Notes: generated by a model from the letters alone, not told the origin. DNA of 64,000 nucleotides from Ensifer adhaerens (GCF_002940685.1 NZ_PNFP01000008.1:124001-188000); one strand, 5' to 3'; numbered from the stretch's first letter, positions 1 to 9,276 are shown. Translations and numbers: made by a program.

Positions 1-1
1 C

Positions 2-781
2 ATCGCAGCTGCACTTGCCGTTCCATTCGCATTTTCTGCACCGGCCGTTGCCAGCGACCTGCCGGATCTCGGCGGCAAGACGGTCGTCGTCGTCACGGAG
101 AACGCCTACCCGCCGCTGCAGTTCGTCGACCCGAAGACCGGCGAGGCCAAGGGCTGGGAATACGACGCCATGAACGAGATCGCCAAGCGATTGAATTTCA
201 AGGTCGAATACCAGAACACCAGCTGGGACGCGATGATCCAGGCGGTGCATGACGGCCAGTACCAGATCGGCATGACCGGCATCACCATCAAGGACGATCG
301 CAAGGAAAAGGTCGACTTCTCGGATCCCTACATGCGTTCGCAGCAGTTCATGCTCGTGCGCAGCGACGAGACCCGCTTCAACGACGGCAAGAGCTTCGGC
401 GCCTTCGCAGACGGCCTCGTCGGCGCGCAGCCGGGCACCTCGCCGTTCTACACCGCCGTCTATGAAATGCTCGACGGCAACGAGCAGAACCCGCGCATCA
501 AGCTGTTCGAGACGTTCGGTGCGACCGTTCAGGCGTTGAAGGCCGGCGACGTCGACGTGGTGCTGACCGATAGCGTTGCCGCCAAGGGTTACGTCGATTC
601 CTCCGAAGGCAAGCTCAAGGTCGTCGGCGGACCGCTCGGCACCGAGGATTTCGGCTTCATCTTCCCGAAGGGGTCCGATCTCGTGGCTCCGATCAACGCC
701 GCGATCAAGGCGCTGAAGGAAGACGGCACCTTCGACGCGCTCGATAAGAAGTGGTTCCTCGAATACAAGATGGGCGGCTGA
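2..781 (+). CDS. Amino-acid ABC transporter substrate-binding protein (5' partial)
   Basis: Periplasmic solute-binding protein of the polar amino-acid ABC family. The open frame enters from the left edge, so the start is missing. The first residues visible form the end of a Sec signal peptide (a hydrophobic run ending AVA before SDLP), followed by the mature lobe with the family's typical YPPLQF and [14 protein letters not shown] stretches, and later GMTGITI and DVVLTDS. It ends with TGA nine bases before the permease gene, so the two form one operon; the ATPase is not in view. Substrate cannot be told from sequence alone. An internal ATG at 170 is not the start because the signal peptide lies upstream of it. 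Confidence 0.93.
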   Translation: MAAALAVPFAFSAPAVASDLPDLGGKTVVVVTENAYPPLQFVDPKTGEAKGWEYDAMNEIAKRLNFKVEYQNTSWDAMIQAVHDGQYQIGMTGITIKDDRKEKVDFSDPYMRSQQFMLVRSDETRFNDGKSFGAFADGLVGAQPGTSPFYTAVYEMLDGNEQNPRIKLFETFGATVQALKAGDVDVVLTDSVAAKGYVDSSEGKLKVVGGPLGTEDFGFIFPKGSDLVAPINAAIKALKEDGTFDALDKKWFLEYKMGG

Positions 782-790
782 TCGTAGGCT

Positions 791-1612
791 ATGGCCGCTC
801 CACAATCTTCAGACATGTCCGGCAAGGGCGACTATCCCTGGTGGTTGGTCGCCCTTCTTGTGATCGCCGTGGCGCTTGCCGCGGTGATCGTCAGCAATGA
901 CATCTTTTCGGAAGTCTTCACCGTCGTCCTCAAGGGCCTTGGCGTCACTGTCTTCGTGACCCTCATGGGCTTCGTGCTGGCAACGACGCTCGGCCTCGGC
1001 GTCGCGCTGATGGCGCTCTCCGAGCATTCGGCGCTCAGGCAGATCGCCCGCTTCTATACCGAAGTGATCCGCGGGGTGCCGATCCTGGTGCTCTTGTTCT
1101 ACATCGCCTTTGTCGGTGCGCCGGCGATCGTGGTCGCCGCCAACTTCATCTTGGCGCCACTGATCAGCGCCGGCTGGATGGAGCCCGTCGTCGTACGCGA
1201 CATCTCGTTGATGTGGCGGGCGATCATTGCGTTGATGATCGGCTATTCGGCCTTCATCGCCGAAGTGTTCCGCGCCGGCATTCTCTCGGTCGACAAGGGG
1301 CAGGTCGAGGCCGCCAAGGCGCTCGGGCTTTCGCGCTACCAGCGCTTCCGCCTCGTCATCTTCCCGCAGGCGATCCGCGTGATCCTGCCGCCGCTTGGCA
1401 ACGACTTTATTGCCATGGTCAAGGACAGCTCACTCGTCTCGGTGCTCGGCGTCGCCGACATCACGCAGATGGGTAAGGTCTATGCCTCCGGGTCCTTTCG
1501 CTTCTTCGAGACCTATTCGATCGTCGCCTATGTCTATCTGGTGCTGACCATCGGTCTGTCGTTGGGACTGCGGGCGCTGGAGCGGCGGCTGAGGCGTGCC
1601 GAGCAGCGCTGA
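791..1612 (+). CDS. Amino-acid ABC transporter permease (HisM/GlnP type)
   Basis: Inner-membrane permease, 273 aa, that works with the binding protein encoded just upstream. It has several hydrophobic spans and the cytoplasmic EAA loop (EAAKALGLS, then FPQAIR) at about residues 170-190 that docks on the ABC ATPase. The N-terminus is longer and more polar than in short HisM proteins (MAAPQSSDMSGKGDYPW before the first span). The gap to the upstream stop is 9 bases, so translation is probably coupled. The C-terminus is Arg-rich (ALERRLRRAEQR), as is usual on the inside. No terminator is obvious directly after the stop; the next gene is leuC, 240 bases on. Confidence 0.93.
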   Translation: MAAPQSSDMSGKGDYPWWLVALLVIAVALAAVIVSNDIFSEVFTVVLKGLGVTVFVTLMGFVLATTLGLGVALMALSEHSALRQIARFYTEVIRGVPILVLLFYIAFVGAPAIVVAANFILAPLISAGWMEPVVVRDISLMWRAIIALMIGYSAFIAEVFRAGILSVDKGQVEAAKALGLSRYQRFRLVIFPQAIRVILPPLGNDFIAMVKDSSLVSVLGVADITQMGKVYASGSFRFFETYSIVAYVYLVLTIGLSLGLRALERRLRRAEQR

Positions 1613-1627
1613 GCGCGATCACGCCAA

Positions 1628-1656
1628 TTGCCGACCTGTCAAAAAATTGATATGTA
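1628..1656 (+). promoter_or_regulatory. Possible sigma-70 promoter of leuC
   Basis: TTGCCG, a 17-base spacer and TATGTA lie in the 242-base gap between the transporter operon and leuC. If used, the leuC leader would be about 190 bases long. An in-frame 42-codon ORF starts at 1652 and ends near 1780, but it has no leucine run and no ribosome site, so I do not call a leader peptide. This is a motif match only. Confidence 0.4.
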
Positions 1657-1854
1657 CGCGCTCATGGAATCCAAATTCGGATGTCGCGAACAGAAAATCG
1701 TCGTGCTGCAGGACCACAAGCGCCTGCCGGCACGCTTTTTTGCGCGCGTCCACGGGGCGCTTACAAGCCGCCTTTCCTGATCCCCCGATCAGTGCCTCCG
1801 GCCGCCTTGCCGCCGGCTTCCTGCCTCTTTTGAAAACTCGATGGATATACCGCC

Positions 1855-3264
1855 ATGAGCGCACCGCGTACCCTCTATGACAAGATCTGGGACGACCACC
1901 TGGTCAACGAACAGGAAGACGGCACCTGTCTTCTCTACATCGATCGTCACCTCGTTCACGAAGTGACGAGCCCGCAGGCCTTCGAGGGCCTGCGCATGGC
2001 TGGCCGCAAGGTCCGCGCACCGGAAAAGACGCTCGCCGTCGTCGACCATAACGTCCCGACCTCGGCCGACCGCCACCTCGGCATCAAGAACGAGGAAAGC
2101 CGCATCCAGGTCGAGGCGCTCGCCAAGAACGCTGCCGACTTCGGCGTCGAGTACTACTCCGAGAACGACAAGCGCCAGGGCATCGTGCACATCGTCGGCC
2201 CGGAGCAGGGCTTCACCCTGCCGGGCATGACCATCGTGTGCGGCGACAGCCACACCTCGACGCACGGCGCCTTCGGTTCGCTGGCGCATGGCATAGGCAC
2301 ATCTGAAGTCGAGCACGTGCTCGCGACCCAGACGCTGATCCAGAAGAAGGCGAAGAACATGCTGGTGCGCGTCGACAACCAGCTGCCGCCGGGCGTCACC
2401 GCCAAGGACATCATCCTTGCCATCATCGGCGAGATCGGCACGGCCGGTGGCACCGGCCACGTCATCGAGTTTGCCGGCGAAGCGATCCGCTCGCTGTCGA
2501 TGGAAGGCCGCATGACGATCTGCAACATGACGATCGAAGGCGGCGCCCGCGCCGGCCTGATCGCGCCCGACGAGACGACGTTCGCCTACATCAAGGACAA
2601 GCCGCGCGCGCCGAAGGGCAAGGCCTGGGACATGGCGCTCGACTACTGGAAGACGCTGCACACGGACGAGGGCGCGCATTACGATCGCGTTGTCGTGCTC
2701 GACGCTGCCAACCTGCCGCCGATCGTCTCCTGGGGCTCGTCGCCGGAAGACGTCATCTCGGTCCAGGGCATCGTTCCCAATCCGGACGACATCCAGGAAG
2801 AGACCAAGCGCACCTCCAAGTGGCGCGCGCTCGACTATATGGGCCTGAAGCCGGGCACGAAGATCACCGACATCGGTATCGACCGCGTCTTCATCGGCTC
2901 CTGCACCAACGGTCGCATCGAGGACCTGCGTGAAGTGGCCAAGGTGGTGGAAGGCCGCAAGGTCGCGTCGACGGTTTCGGCGATGATCGTTCCGGGCTCG
3001 GGCCTCGTGAAGGAACAGGCGGAAGCCGAAGGGCTCGACAGGATCTTCAAGGAAGCCGGCTTCGACTGGCGCGAGCCGGGCTGCTCCATGTGCCTGGCGA
3101 TGAACGACGACCGGCTGAAGCCGGGCGAGCGTTGCGCGTCGACCTCGAACCGCAACTTCGAGGGCCGCCAGGGCTTCAAGGGCCGCACGCACCTGGTCTC
3201 GCCGGCCATGGCGGCAGCCGCGGCGGTTGCGGGTCACTTCGTCGACATCCGCGAATGGAAATAA
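1855..3264 (+). CDS. leuC: 3-isopropylmalate dehydratase large subunit
   Basis: Large subunit of isopropylmalate isomerase, the second committed step of leucine synthesis; it pairs with LeuD, encoded far away at 26.0-26.6 kb on the other strand. 469 aa is the usual length of the bacterial LeuC type. The three cysteines expected to hold the 4Fe-4S cluster are visible as GSCTNG (C350) and GCSMC (C410, C413). The N-terminus [15 protein letters not shown] is typical of the family, which fixes the ATG at 1855. It stands alone, with its own leader and a strong terminator directly after it. Confidence 0.98.
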   Translation: MSAPRTLYDKIWDDHLVNEQEDGTCLLYIDRHLVHEVTSPQAFEGLRMAGRKVRAPEKTLAVVDHNVPTSADRHLGIKNEESRIQVEALAKNAADFGVEYYSENDKRQGIVHIVGPEQGFTLPGMTIVCGDSHTSTHGAFGSLAHGIGTSEVEHVLATQTLIQKKAKNMLVRVDNQLPPGVTAKDIILAIIGEIGTAGGTGHVIEFAGEAIRSLSMEGRMTICNMTIEGGARAGLIAPDETTFAYIKDKPRAPKGKAWDMALDYWKTLHTDEGAHYDRVVVLDAANLPPIVSWGSSPEDVISVQGIVPNPDDIQEETKRTSKWRALDYMGLKPGTKITDIGIDRVFIGSCTNGRIEDLREVAKVVEGRKVASTVSAMIVPGSGLVKEQAEAEGLDRIFKEAGFDWREPGCSMCLAMNDDRLKPGERCASTSNRNFEGRQGFKGRTHLVSPAMAAAAAVAGHFVDIREWK

Positions 3265-3292
3265 GCCGGATCTGAGCTTTTCCGGCGCCAAT

Positions 3293-3320
3293 GGCCGCCC
3301 TTCGGGGCGGCCTTTTTTGT
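3293..3320 (+). terminator. Intrinsic terminator of leuC
   Basis: Perfect 8-bp stem GGCCGCCC / GGGCGGCC with a TTCG tetraloop (3293-3312), followed by six T residues, 28 bases after the leuC stop. Confidence 0.93.
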
Positions 3321-3408
3321 TTGCCCGCATCCGTCGTTCCGCGCGGCGCGGTGAAATGCGCTAAGCTGTCCCACCGGAGCATCGACATGCATGAGGGGAG
3401 GATGATTG

Positions 3409-3945
3409 ATGAGCGACGATCTACCCGTGCAAAGCTATCGCTTGATGCTGCTGCGCCATGCCAAGTCGGCGTGGCCGGACGGCGTCGCCGACATCGACCG
3501 TCCGCTTGGCGAGCGTGGCCGCAAGGCGGCGCCGCTGATGGGGGACTATATGGCGCGGCACAAGCTGGTGCCGGATCTCGCCCTCGTCTCGACGGCCAAG
3601 CGGGCGCAAGAGACCTGGAAACTGGTGGCGGCCGCCCTGCCGTCGGGCATCGTGGTCGAAAACACCCGCTCGATCTACGAGGTGGGCGCCTCCCAGATCC
3701 TCAGCGTCCTTCGCGCAACCGATCCGGCTGTCGGGACGTTGCTGATCGTCGGCCACAATCCCGGCATGGAGGACCTGGCGCACGAGCTCGTCGGCTCCGG
3801 CGATCCGGACCTGCGCATGCGCATGGCGGACAAGTTTCCGACGGCCGCCCTTGCCGTTCTTGAATTCGAAGCTGCGGGCTGGCGCGCGCTCCTTTCCGGC
3901 GGGGCCAGGCTCGTGCGTTTCGTGACGCCGCGTTCGCGCGATTGA
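3409..3945 (+). CDS. SixA-like histidine phosphatase family protein
   Basis: 178-aa member of the histidine phosphatase superfamily, phosphohistidine phosphatase SixA group. The catalytic RHAKS motif sits at residues 16-20 (H17), and the second-half VGHNPGMEDLA motif carries the distal histidine. Substrate is not predictable; SixA acts on phospho-His proteins. ATG 3409 is chosen over the in-frame TTG at 3406 because the purine-rich ribosome site GAGGGGAGGA ends 6 bases before it. It stands alone after the leuC terminator and converges on the transpeptidase-like gene with an 18-base gap. Confidence 0.85.
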   Translation: MSDDLPVQSYRLMLLRHAKSAWPDGVADIDRPLGERGRKAAPLMGDYMARHKLVPDLALVSTAKRAQETWKLVAAALPSGIVVENTRSIYEVGASQILSVLRATDPAVGTLLIVGHNPGMEDLAHELVGSGDPDLRMRMADKFPTAALAVLEFEAAGWRALLSGGARLVRFVTPRSRD

Positions 3946-3963
3946 GCCATCCGGACGCCGGGA

Positions 3964-4563
3964 TCAAAGCACCTTAACGACCGTGCCGCGGCGCATGTGC
4001 GGGATCAGCCGGCGCATGGACGCAAGGCTGACGGCGACGCAGCCCTGCGTCGGCTCATAGCCCGGGCGGATCAGGTGGAAGAAGATGGCCGAGCCGGCGT
4101 TTCGTCGCCGGGCGAGGAGATTCCAGTCCATGACGAGGCAGATGTCGTAGAGGGCATCGTCGCGGATCATCTCCTCATGGCTCGGCTTGAAAGGGGCTTC
4201 GGCCGGTCGGTTGTAGAGGGCGTGGCCTGACGCGTCGCACCAGAGCATGCCCTTGCGCGTCGCGCGTGTCGGAAGCGGCGTTTTCGGCAGAAGGAGCCGG
4301 TCGCGCCTGACATAGCCGCCGATCAGCCTCATCGCGGCGCGTGGGGTCGCGCCGTCGCCCTCGCGCTTCCGGCTGGTGATGCCGCTGCGTCCGATCGCCG
4401 CCTGCTCGACCCGACCGTCGAAAGAGACGAGGGCGCGTTTGCGATCGCGCGGTGCGGCGCGCACGGTGATGACGGTTTTGGCTGGTCTTCTTCCCGACGT
4501 TTTCTTACGCATCATTCTCACGGATTTTTGCTTTGCCCGTGATTTGGGGGGCACCATAAGCAC
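3964..4563 (-). CDS. L,D-transpeptidase (YkuD-fold) family protein
   Basis: The C-terminal half carries the YkuD signature, seen as FFHLIRPGYEPTQGCVAVS with the catalytic Cys in GCVAV and an upstream His, so the product is likely a peptidoglycan-active or related acyl-transfer enzyme. The family normally acts in the periplasm, yet the N-terminus is strongly basic (KSRAKQKSVRMMRKK) and shows no clear signal peptide. The start is uncertain: ATG at 4563 or 4557, or the ATG pair at 4515/4512. A TTATAT box near 4571-4576 (minus strand) would place transcription start close to the upstream ATGs and so favours the later ones. Function beyond the fold is inference. Confidence 0.78.
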   Translation of the reverse strand: MLMVPPKSRAKQKSVRMMRKKTSGRRPAKTVITVRAAPRDRKRALVSFDGRVEQAAIGRSGITSRKREGDGATPRAAMRLIGGYVRRDRLLLPKTPLPTRATRKGMLWCDASGHALYNRPAEAPFKPSHEEMIRDDALYDICLVMDWNLLARRRNAGSAIFFHLIRPGYEPTQGCVAVSLASMRRLIPHMRRGTVVKVL

Positions 4564-4655
4564 GGTTGCAGATATAACGACTTAGCGATGCTGGCTCGCT
4601 TGCCAACACGGGCATTTGAGCTAGTTTGAAAACGGAAGCAAACAGGAATTGTCCC

Positions 4656-5339
4656 ATGGCGACCCGTACCATTCTTCTTGTCGATGACGACAATGACCTG
4701 CGCGAGACCCTGGTCGAGCAGCTCTCGCTCTACGAGGAATTCGATCTCATCCAGGAGGCAACCGCCGGCAAGGGTATCCAGACGGCGCGTGCGCAGCAGG
4801 TGGACCTCCTGATCATGGATGTGGGCCTGCCTGACATGGACGGCCGCGAGGCGGTCAAGCTCCTGCGCAAGGGCGGCTTCAAGGCGCCGATCATCATGCT
4901 CACCGGCCACGATACCGATTCCGATACGATCCTCGGTCTTGAGGCCGGCGCCAACGACTATGTGACCAAGCCGTTCCGCTTCGCCGTGCTGCTTGCCCGC
5001 ATCCGCGCGCAGTTGCGCCAGCACGAGCAGAGCGAGGACGCGACCTTCAGCGTCGGTCCCTACACCTTCAAGCCCAGCCAGAAGCTGCTGACGCTCGAAA
5101 ACGGCCAGAAGATCCGGCTCACTGAAAAGGAAGCGGCGATCATCCGCTATCTCTACCGCGCCGATCAGAAGGTGGTGACGCGCGACGTTCTGCTCGAAGA
5201 GGTCTGGGGCTACAATTCCGGTGTGACCACACACACGCTCGAAACCCACGTCTATCGGCTGCGCCAGAAAATCGAGCGGGACCCTTCCAATGCCGAGATT
5301 TTGGTGACAGAGAACGGCGGCTACAAGATCGTTCCGTAG
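4656..5339 (+). CDS. OmpR-family two-component response regulator
   Basis: 227 aa. Receiver domain at about 1-120 with the acidic pocket D10-D12, phospho-acceptor D55 (LLIMDVGLPDMDG), the switch threonine in MLTGHD and K105 in TKPF. A winged-helix DNA-binding domain follows at about 130-227 (LTEKEAAIIRYL, VWGYN, THTLETHVYRLRQKIE). No histidine kinase lies beside it, so its partner is unknown. ATG 4656 has an AGGAA site eight bases upstream; the TTG at 4626 would add ten non-conserved-looking residues. A Crp-like gene follows after 119 bases. I do not assign a specific regulator name. Confidence 0.93.
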   Translation: MATRTILLVDDDNDLRETLVEQLSLYEEFDLIQEATAGKGIQTARAQQVDLLIMDVGLPDMDGREAVKLLRKGGFKAPIIMLTGHDTDSDTILGLEAGANDYVTKPFRFAVLLARIRAQLRQHEQSEDATFSVGPYTFKPSQKLLTLENGQKIRLTEKEAAIIRYLYRADQKVVTRDVLLEEVWGYNSGVTTHTLETHVYRLRQKIERDPSNAEILVTENGGYKIVP

Positions 5340-5410
5340 CCGGGGTGCGCAAGGTGGAAAACCACGTCTCGCGCGTTCTCCGTAGACTGTTGTTTGCATG
5401 GGTCGCGCGA

Positions 5411-5430
5411 TCCGGTCCGTTTGGACCGGA
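5411..5430. repeat. 8-bp inverted repeat ahead of the cNMP-domain gene
   Basis: Perfect palindrome TCCGGTCC-GTTT-GGACCGGA, 29 bases before the TTG start at 5459. There is no T tract, so it is either a weak terminator of the response regulator mRNA, an mRNA leader hairpin, or an operator. Confidence 0.5.
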
Positions 5431-5458
5431 ACCGGCGTGACCTTGGGAGGTTAGCCGC

Positions 5459-5914
5459 TTGGCGCTCAACGACGATATCGTGCTTCTGTCCAACGTGCCG
5501 CTGTTTGCCGACATCAGCGAGGACAAGCTGAGGCTGATCGCTTTCGGTGCCGAACGGCGGCGCATCTTCAAGGGGCAGGAACTGTTTCGCGAGGGGGCGC
5601 CGGCCGACTGCGCCTATGCGATCGCCAGCGGCAGTCTCACCTTGTCGAAGACGGGGGTGGATGGTTCCGATACGGCGGTTTCGACTGTCGGCCGTGGGGC
5701 GCTTCTGTCGGAGCTGGCACTGATCTCGATGGTCGAGCGCAAGTTCACCGCAACGGCCGAGGAGGACAGCGAGGTCATCCGCATCAACCGGCCGCTCTTC
5801 CGCCGCATGCTGGAAGAGTATCCGGAAGTGGCGGAACTCGTCGAAGCGCGCATCCGCGAAAACCTGCAGGCAATGATCCGCCGGGCCGGCGCGCTCGCCG
5901 GCCGTTTTGCTTGA
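5459..5914 (+). CDS. Cyclic-nucleotide-binding domain protein (Crp-like, no HTH)
   Basis: 151-aa protein formed almost entirely of a cNMP-binding beta-barrel (about residues 8-125: LSNVPLFADISEDKLRLIAF, FKGQELFREGAPADCAYAI, GRGALLSELALI). A helical tail follows, but there is no DNA-binding helix-turn-helix, so it is probably a stand-alone sensor or regulatory subunit. The start is TTG with GGGAGG eight bases upstream; no better ATG exists. The phosphate-binding region reads GALLSELAL, close to the Crp GELALL pattern. Partner and ligand are unknown. It faces the siderophore receptor gene with a 13-base gap between stops. Confidence 0.85.
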   Translation: MALNDDIVLLSNVPLFADISEDKLRLIAFGAERRRIFKGQELFREGAPADCAYAIASGSLTLSKTGVDGSDTAVSTVGRGALLSELALISMVERKFTATAEEDSEVIRINRPLFRRMLEEYPEVAELVEARIRENLQAMIRRAGALAGRFA

Positions 5915-5927
5915 GGGCTTTTGGCCG

Positions 5928-8111
5928 TTACCAGCGGTATTTCAGCGAACCGAGCATCGTTCGACCCTGGCCGAAATAGCAGTAGCCATCGGTGCAGACC
6001 TCTTCGCGGCGGTCGCCGAGATTGGTGGCGCTGACGGCGAGCGACAGCCCGTCGAGTTCGGGGTTCTTGACACCGAAATCGTAGGCGATCGAGGCGTCGA
6101 AATAGACGGCGCCGCCGTTCCTGGCGGTGTTGGCGTCGGACGTGTAGGAGCTTGACGCCAGCCGCACGCCGCCGCCGAGGCTCAGGCCCGCAAGCTGCGT
6201 GTCCTCGGGCAGGAGATAGTTGGCCCAGAGGGATGCGACATGGCGTGGCTTCGTCGACGGCGCGTTGCCGATCAGCGACGGGTCGACGTTTCCGGTGATT
6301 TCGGCGTCGTTGTAGTTGTAGGCGGCGATGAAGCTCAGGCCGTTGTCGAATTCCCGGCGTCCTTCCACCTCGAAACCGTTGGTCGTCACCTCGCCCGAGG
6401 ACTTGTAGTAGTAGCCGACGGGCAGCGAGGCGTCCGAGACATATTGCGGTGCGCCGGTCTCCACGATCCGGTAGTAGGCCGCACTCAGCGAATAGGCCTC
6501 GCCCTCGGGCTGATACTTCACGCCGAGTTCGATCTGCTCGCCCGTCGTCGGATCGAGTACCTTTCCGTCGGCCGAAAGCTCGGTGCGCGGCACGAAGGAG
6601 GTGCTGTAGCTGGCATAGGGCGCGATGCCGTTGTCGAAGAGGTAGAGCAGGCCGACCTGTCCGGTGAGCTCGCCATCGTCCTTGCGATCGACGACGCCGG
6701 TGTTCTTGTTGGTGCTGGTCTGGTCGACCCAGTCGTAGCGAAGGCCGCCGACGGCGCGCCAGTTGCCGAACTCCAGCTGATCCTGGACATAGATGCCGGT
6801 CTGCCGCAGGTCCCGCCCGCTGAAGCTGGTCAGCGCTGGCGTCGGGCCGCCGACGCCGAAGGTCGGGTTGTTGAGATCGAAGCGATAGGCCGGGTCGACG
6901 GCGCCGAAACCCAGGCCGAAATCGGAGGTGATCCAGGTGTAGTCGAGGCCGGTCAGCAGCGTGTGCGAGACCGCGCCGGTGTCGAAGACGGCCTGGAGCT
7001 GGTTGTCGACCTGGTAGGCGCGCTGGTCGTCCCTGATGGCGACGGGCGAGCGATCGAAGACGTCGGGTGCGACCTTGGCCCCGAACTGCAGGTAACGGGC
7101 CTTCAGGTCGAGATCGCTGACGCGGCCGTGCTGGCGGAACGTCAGGCCATTGTCGAATTCATGCTCGAACTTGTAGCCGACCTGAACCTGCCGGACCTTC
7201 TGGTAGTCGTAATCCGGATCGCTGTAGCGCAGCAGCCGGCCGTCATGTTGAAGCACGCGCGGGCTGGCGTCGCTCTCGCCCTTCTGTCCCAGGCCGTAGA
7301 CGGTCAGCGACGTGCCTTCGTCCGGCTTCCAGGTGAAGGAGGGTTGCAGCAGGTAGCGGTCGTCGGCCACGTCGTAGTTTGTCTCGCCGTTTCGCAAAAG
7401 CCCAACGATGCGATAGAGGAAGTCGCCATCGGCCGTTGCCGGCCCGCCGACGTCGAAGGCGGCTTGGGCGCGGCCGATCGTGCCGTATTGCAGTTCGATC
7501 TCGCGGTGGGTCTTGTCCTCGGGCATCTTCGAGATGCGGTTGACGATGCCGCCGACGCCGGCAGCACCATACATGACCGAAACCGGACCCTTGAGGATCT
7601 CGATGCGCTCGAGGCCGTAGACTTCCGTCGGGAAGGTGCCGTAGTTCATGTAGGGCTGGCGCAGTCCGTCGCGGAAGTCGCCGGTGGTCGTCGTCTCGAA
7701 GCCGCGGATGTAGATCTGGTCGAAGCGTGGGTCGAAGCCGAAGGCGCCTGTCGTGACGCCGGCGGCGTAGCGCGTTGCCTGGATCATGTCCTGCACGCCG
7801 CGCTCTTCGAGTTCCTTGCGCGTGATAACCGAGACGGAGCGGGGCGTTTCGTTGAGCGGCGTGTCGGTCTTTAGCGCCGAGACGTTGCGCGTCGGCGCGA
7901 TCGTGTCGTTATCCTCGGCGATCGTCGCAGCCGCCTTGCCGGCCGTCGCTTCGATCTTTTCAAGACGGGTGGTCCTTTGGCTCTCGGCCGATTGCGCATG
8001 GGTCGCTGTCGGCGAAAGGATCACGGCGGCAGCGCTCGCGGCCAGCACGGTGGCTGCGGAGAGCGCGCGTCGCGAGGCGCGCTGGAAGGTGATCGGCAAG
8101 GTCTTTGACAT
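5928..8111 (-). CDS. TonB-dependent siderophore receptor
   Basis: 727-aa outer-membrane receptor. A signal peptide (ending ATHAQ) is followed by a plug domain (about 60-190: TPRSVSVITRKELEERG, IYIRGFETTTTGDFRDGLR, ERIEILKGPVSVMYG) and a 22-strand-type beta-barrel ending in the outer-membrane signature ...GSLKYRW with a terminal aromatic residue. The sequence style matches ferrichrome/hydroxamate-type receptors (FhuA/FhuE/FoxA), but the exact siderophore is not predictable. There is no N-terminal signalling domain for an ECF sigma factor. ATG 8111 is chosen for its AGAGGG site and signal peptide. Transcription is probably controlled by the iron operator at 8270-8284. Confidence 0.93.
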   Translation of the reverse strand: MSKTLPITFQRASRRALSAATVLAASAAAVILSPTATHAQSAESQRTTRLEKIEATAGKAAATIAEDNDTIAPTRNVSALKTDTPLNETPRSVSVITRKELEERGVQDMIQATRYAAGVTTGAFGFDPRFDQIYIRGFETTTTGDFRDGLRQPYMNYGTFPTEVYGLERIEILKGPVSVMYGAAGVGGIVNRISKMPEDKTHREIELQYGTIGRAQAAFDVGGPATADGDFLYRIVGLLRNGETNYDVADDRYLLQPSFTWKPDEGTSLTVYGLGQKGESDASPRVLQHDGRLLRYSDPDYDYQKVRQVQVGYKFEHEFDNGLTFRQHGRVSDLDLKARYLQFGAKVAPDVFDRSPVAIRDDQRAYQVDNQLQAVFDTGAVSHTLLTGLDYTWITSDFGLGFGAVDPAYRFDLNNPTFGVGGPTPALTSFSGRDLRQTGIYVQDQLEFGNWRAVGGLRYDWVDQTSTNKNTGVVDRKDDGELTGQVGLLYLFDNGIAPYASYSTSFVPRTELSADGKVLDPTTGEQIELGVKYQPEGEAYSLSAAYYRIVETGAPQYVSDASLPVGYYYKSSGEVTTNGFEVEGRREFDNGLSFIAAYNYNDAEITGNVDPSLIGNAPSTKPRHVASLWANYLLPEDTQLAGLSLGGGVRLASSSYTSDANTARNGGAVYFDASIAYDFGVKNPELDGLSLAVSATNLGDRREEVCTDGYCYFGQGRTMLGSLKYRW

Positions 8112-8185
8112 CTCTGGCCCTCTTGCGGGCGCACGAAAACCCTCCGGCGAAAGCCAGAGCAAAGCACCCAGGTATCAGTGAAAAT

Positions 8186-8203
8186 GGCAGCCAACTGGCT
8201 GCC
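8186..8203. repeat. Palindrome in the receptor mRNA leader
   Basis: Perfect inverted repeat GGCAGCCA-AC-TGGCTGCC between the iron operator and the receptor start. A second GC-rich stem (GGCGG / CCGCC) lies directly beside it at about 8206-8224. It could be a leader hairpin or an operator. I compared the leader with the cobalamin riboswitch core and did not find that core. Confidence 0.5.
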
Positions 8204-8269
8204 GGAGGCGGTGTCCCCGCCGCCCGACAAGAGGGATAGTCCGTTTGGAAGTGCGCATCAAGAAAAATA

Positions 8270-8284
8270 TGATTCTTTTAGTCA
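8270..8284 (-). promoter_or_regulatory. Iron-responsive operator (RirA/IRO type) of the siderophore receptor
   Basis: TGA-N9-TCA (plus strand TGATTCTTTTAGTCA) in an AT-rich island, 158 bases upstream of the receptor start. TGA-N9-TCA is the established IRO consensus bound by RirA in Rhizobium and relatives. The site and the receptor's function support each other. Confidence 0.7.
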
Positions 8285-8345
8285 TGTTTTCCTTGACCGA
8301 ACGGCGAGCATCGAAGGCGCATGCCGCCGCTCAGAAAATGACGTC

Positions 8346-9152
8346 CTAGATGTCGAAGTGCGCGATAACCGGCACGTGGTCGGAGGGGCGTTCCCAGCCG
8401 CGCGCTTCCCGCAGGATGTCGACGTTCTTGAGCGCCGGCGCCAGGTCGGCGGACGACCAGATATGGTCGAGCCGGCGGCCGCGGTCGGCGGCTTCCCAGT
8501 CCTTCGCGCGGTAGCTCCACCAGGTGTAGAGCTTGGTCGGGGCCGGCGTGTGCTGGCGCATCAGGTCGACCCAGCCGCCGCCGTTCATGACCGTGGTCAG
8601 CCCTTCGGTCTCGATCGGCGTGTGGCTGACGATCTTCAAGAGCTGCTTGTGCGACCAGACGTCGTCTTCGAGCGGCGCGATGTTGAGGTCGCCGACGAGG
8701 ATCGAGGAGATGCCGGCTTCGGCTTCCGCGTGCAGCAGCTTCATTTCCTCGACGAAATCGAGCTTGTGGCCGAACTTCGGGTTGATGGTGCGGTCCGGCT
8801 CGTCGCCGCCGGCCGGAACGTAGAAGTTATGCAGCCGGATCTTCTTGCCGCCGGCCGCGAAGACGACTGAAAGGTGGCGGGCGTCGCCGACGCCACAGTA
8901 GTCGCGGCGGTCGCTGAGCTCATGCAGCGGCAGGCGCGAGATCGTCGCCACGCCGTGATAGCCCTTCTGGCCGTGCATCTCGATGTGGTTGTAGCCGAGC
9001 GCCTTCAGGGGCTTGGAGGGGAACTGGTCGTTCGGGCACTTGGTTTCCTGCAGGCAGAGGATGTCCGGCTGCCAGGTCTTCAAGAGATGCTCGACCAGCG
9101 GCATGCGCAGGCGAACGGAGTTGATGTTCCAAGTGGCGACGGAAAGGGCCAT
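8346..9152 (-). CDS. xthA: Exodeoxyribonuclease III (AP endonuclease)
   Basis: 268-aa member of the exonuclease III family, which cuts DNA at abasic sites and trims 3' ends in base-excision repair. Family motifs are clear: TWNINSVR at the start, LQETK (metal-binding Glu), GDLNIAP (catalytic Asp/Asn), RRLDHIW, and SDHVPV at the C-terminus with the catalytic Asp-His pair. Length matches the family (about 265-270). It lies downstream of, and in the same direction as, the LolA-like gene, but a hairpin with a short T run separates them, so it may have its own promoter. Confidence 0.96.
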   Translation of the reverse strand: MALSVATWNINSVRLRMPLVEHLLKTWQPDILCLQETKCPNDQFPSKPLKALGYNHIEMHGQKGYHGVATISRLPLHELSDRRDYCGVGDARHLSVVFAAGGKKIRLHNFYVPAGGDEPDRTINPKFGHKLDFVEEMKLLHAEAEAGISSILVGDLNIAPLEDDVWSHKQLLKIVSHTPIETEGLTTVMNGGGWVDLMRQHTPAPTKLYTWWSYRAKDWEAADRGRRLDHIWSSADLAPALKNVDILREARGWERPSDHVPVIAHFDI

Positions 9153-9276
9153 GCGTCATTCCCTGATCGGCTGGGGCCGGACGCTCGCGAAGGGAAGGCC
9201 GGCTCGGGATGGATGTTTGACCCGAGCTTTAAGCAGGTCCGGCGCGCCGGGACAAGGAATGCATGAGAGAGGTCGC

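Noticed and set aside
1652-1780. Leader peptide before leuC
   Set aside because: The 42-codon frame has no ribosome site and no run of leucine codons.
6240-7874. 544-codon frame antisense to the siderophore receptor
   Set aside because: Same high-GC mirror effect. The receptor frame has plug and barrel motifs; this one has none.
8112-8269. Cobalamin riboswitch in the receptor leader
   Set aside because: The conserved core of that riboswitch class is not present; only generic hairpins are seen, and the iron operator explains regulation.
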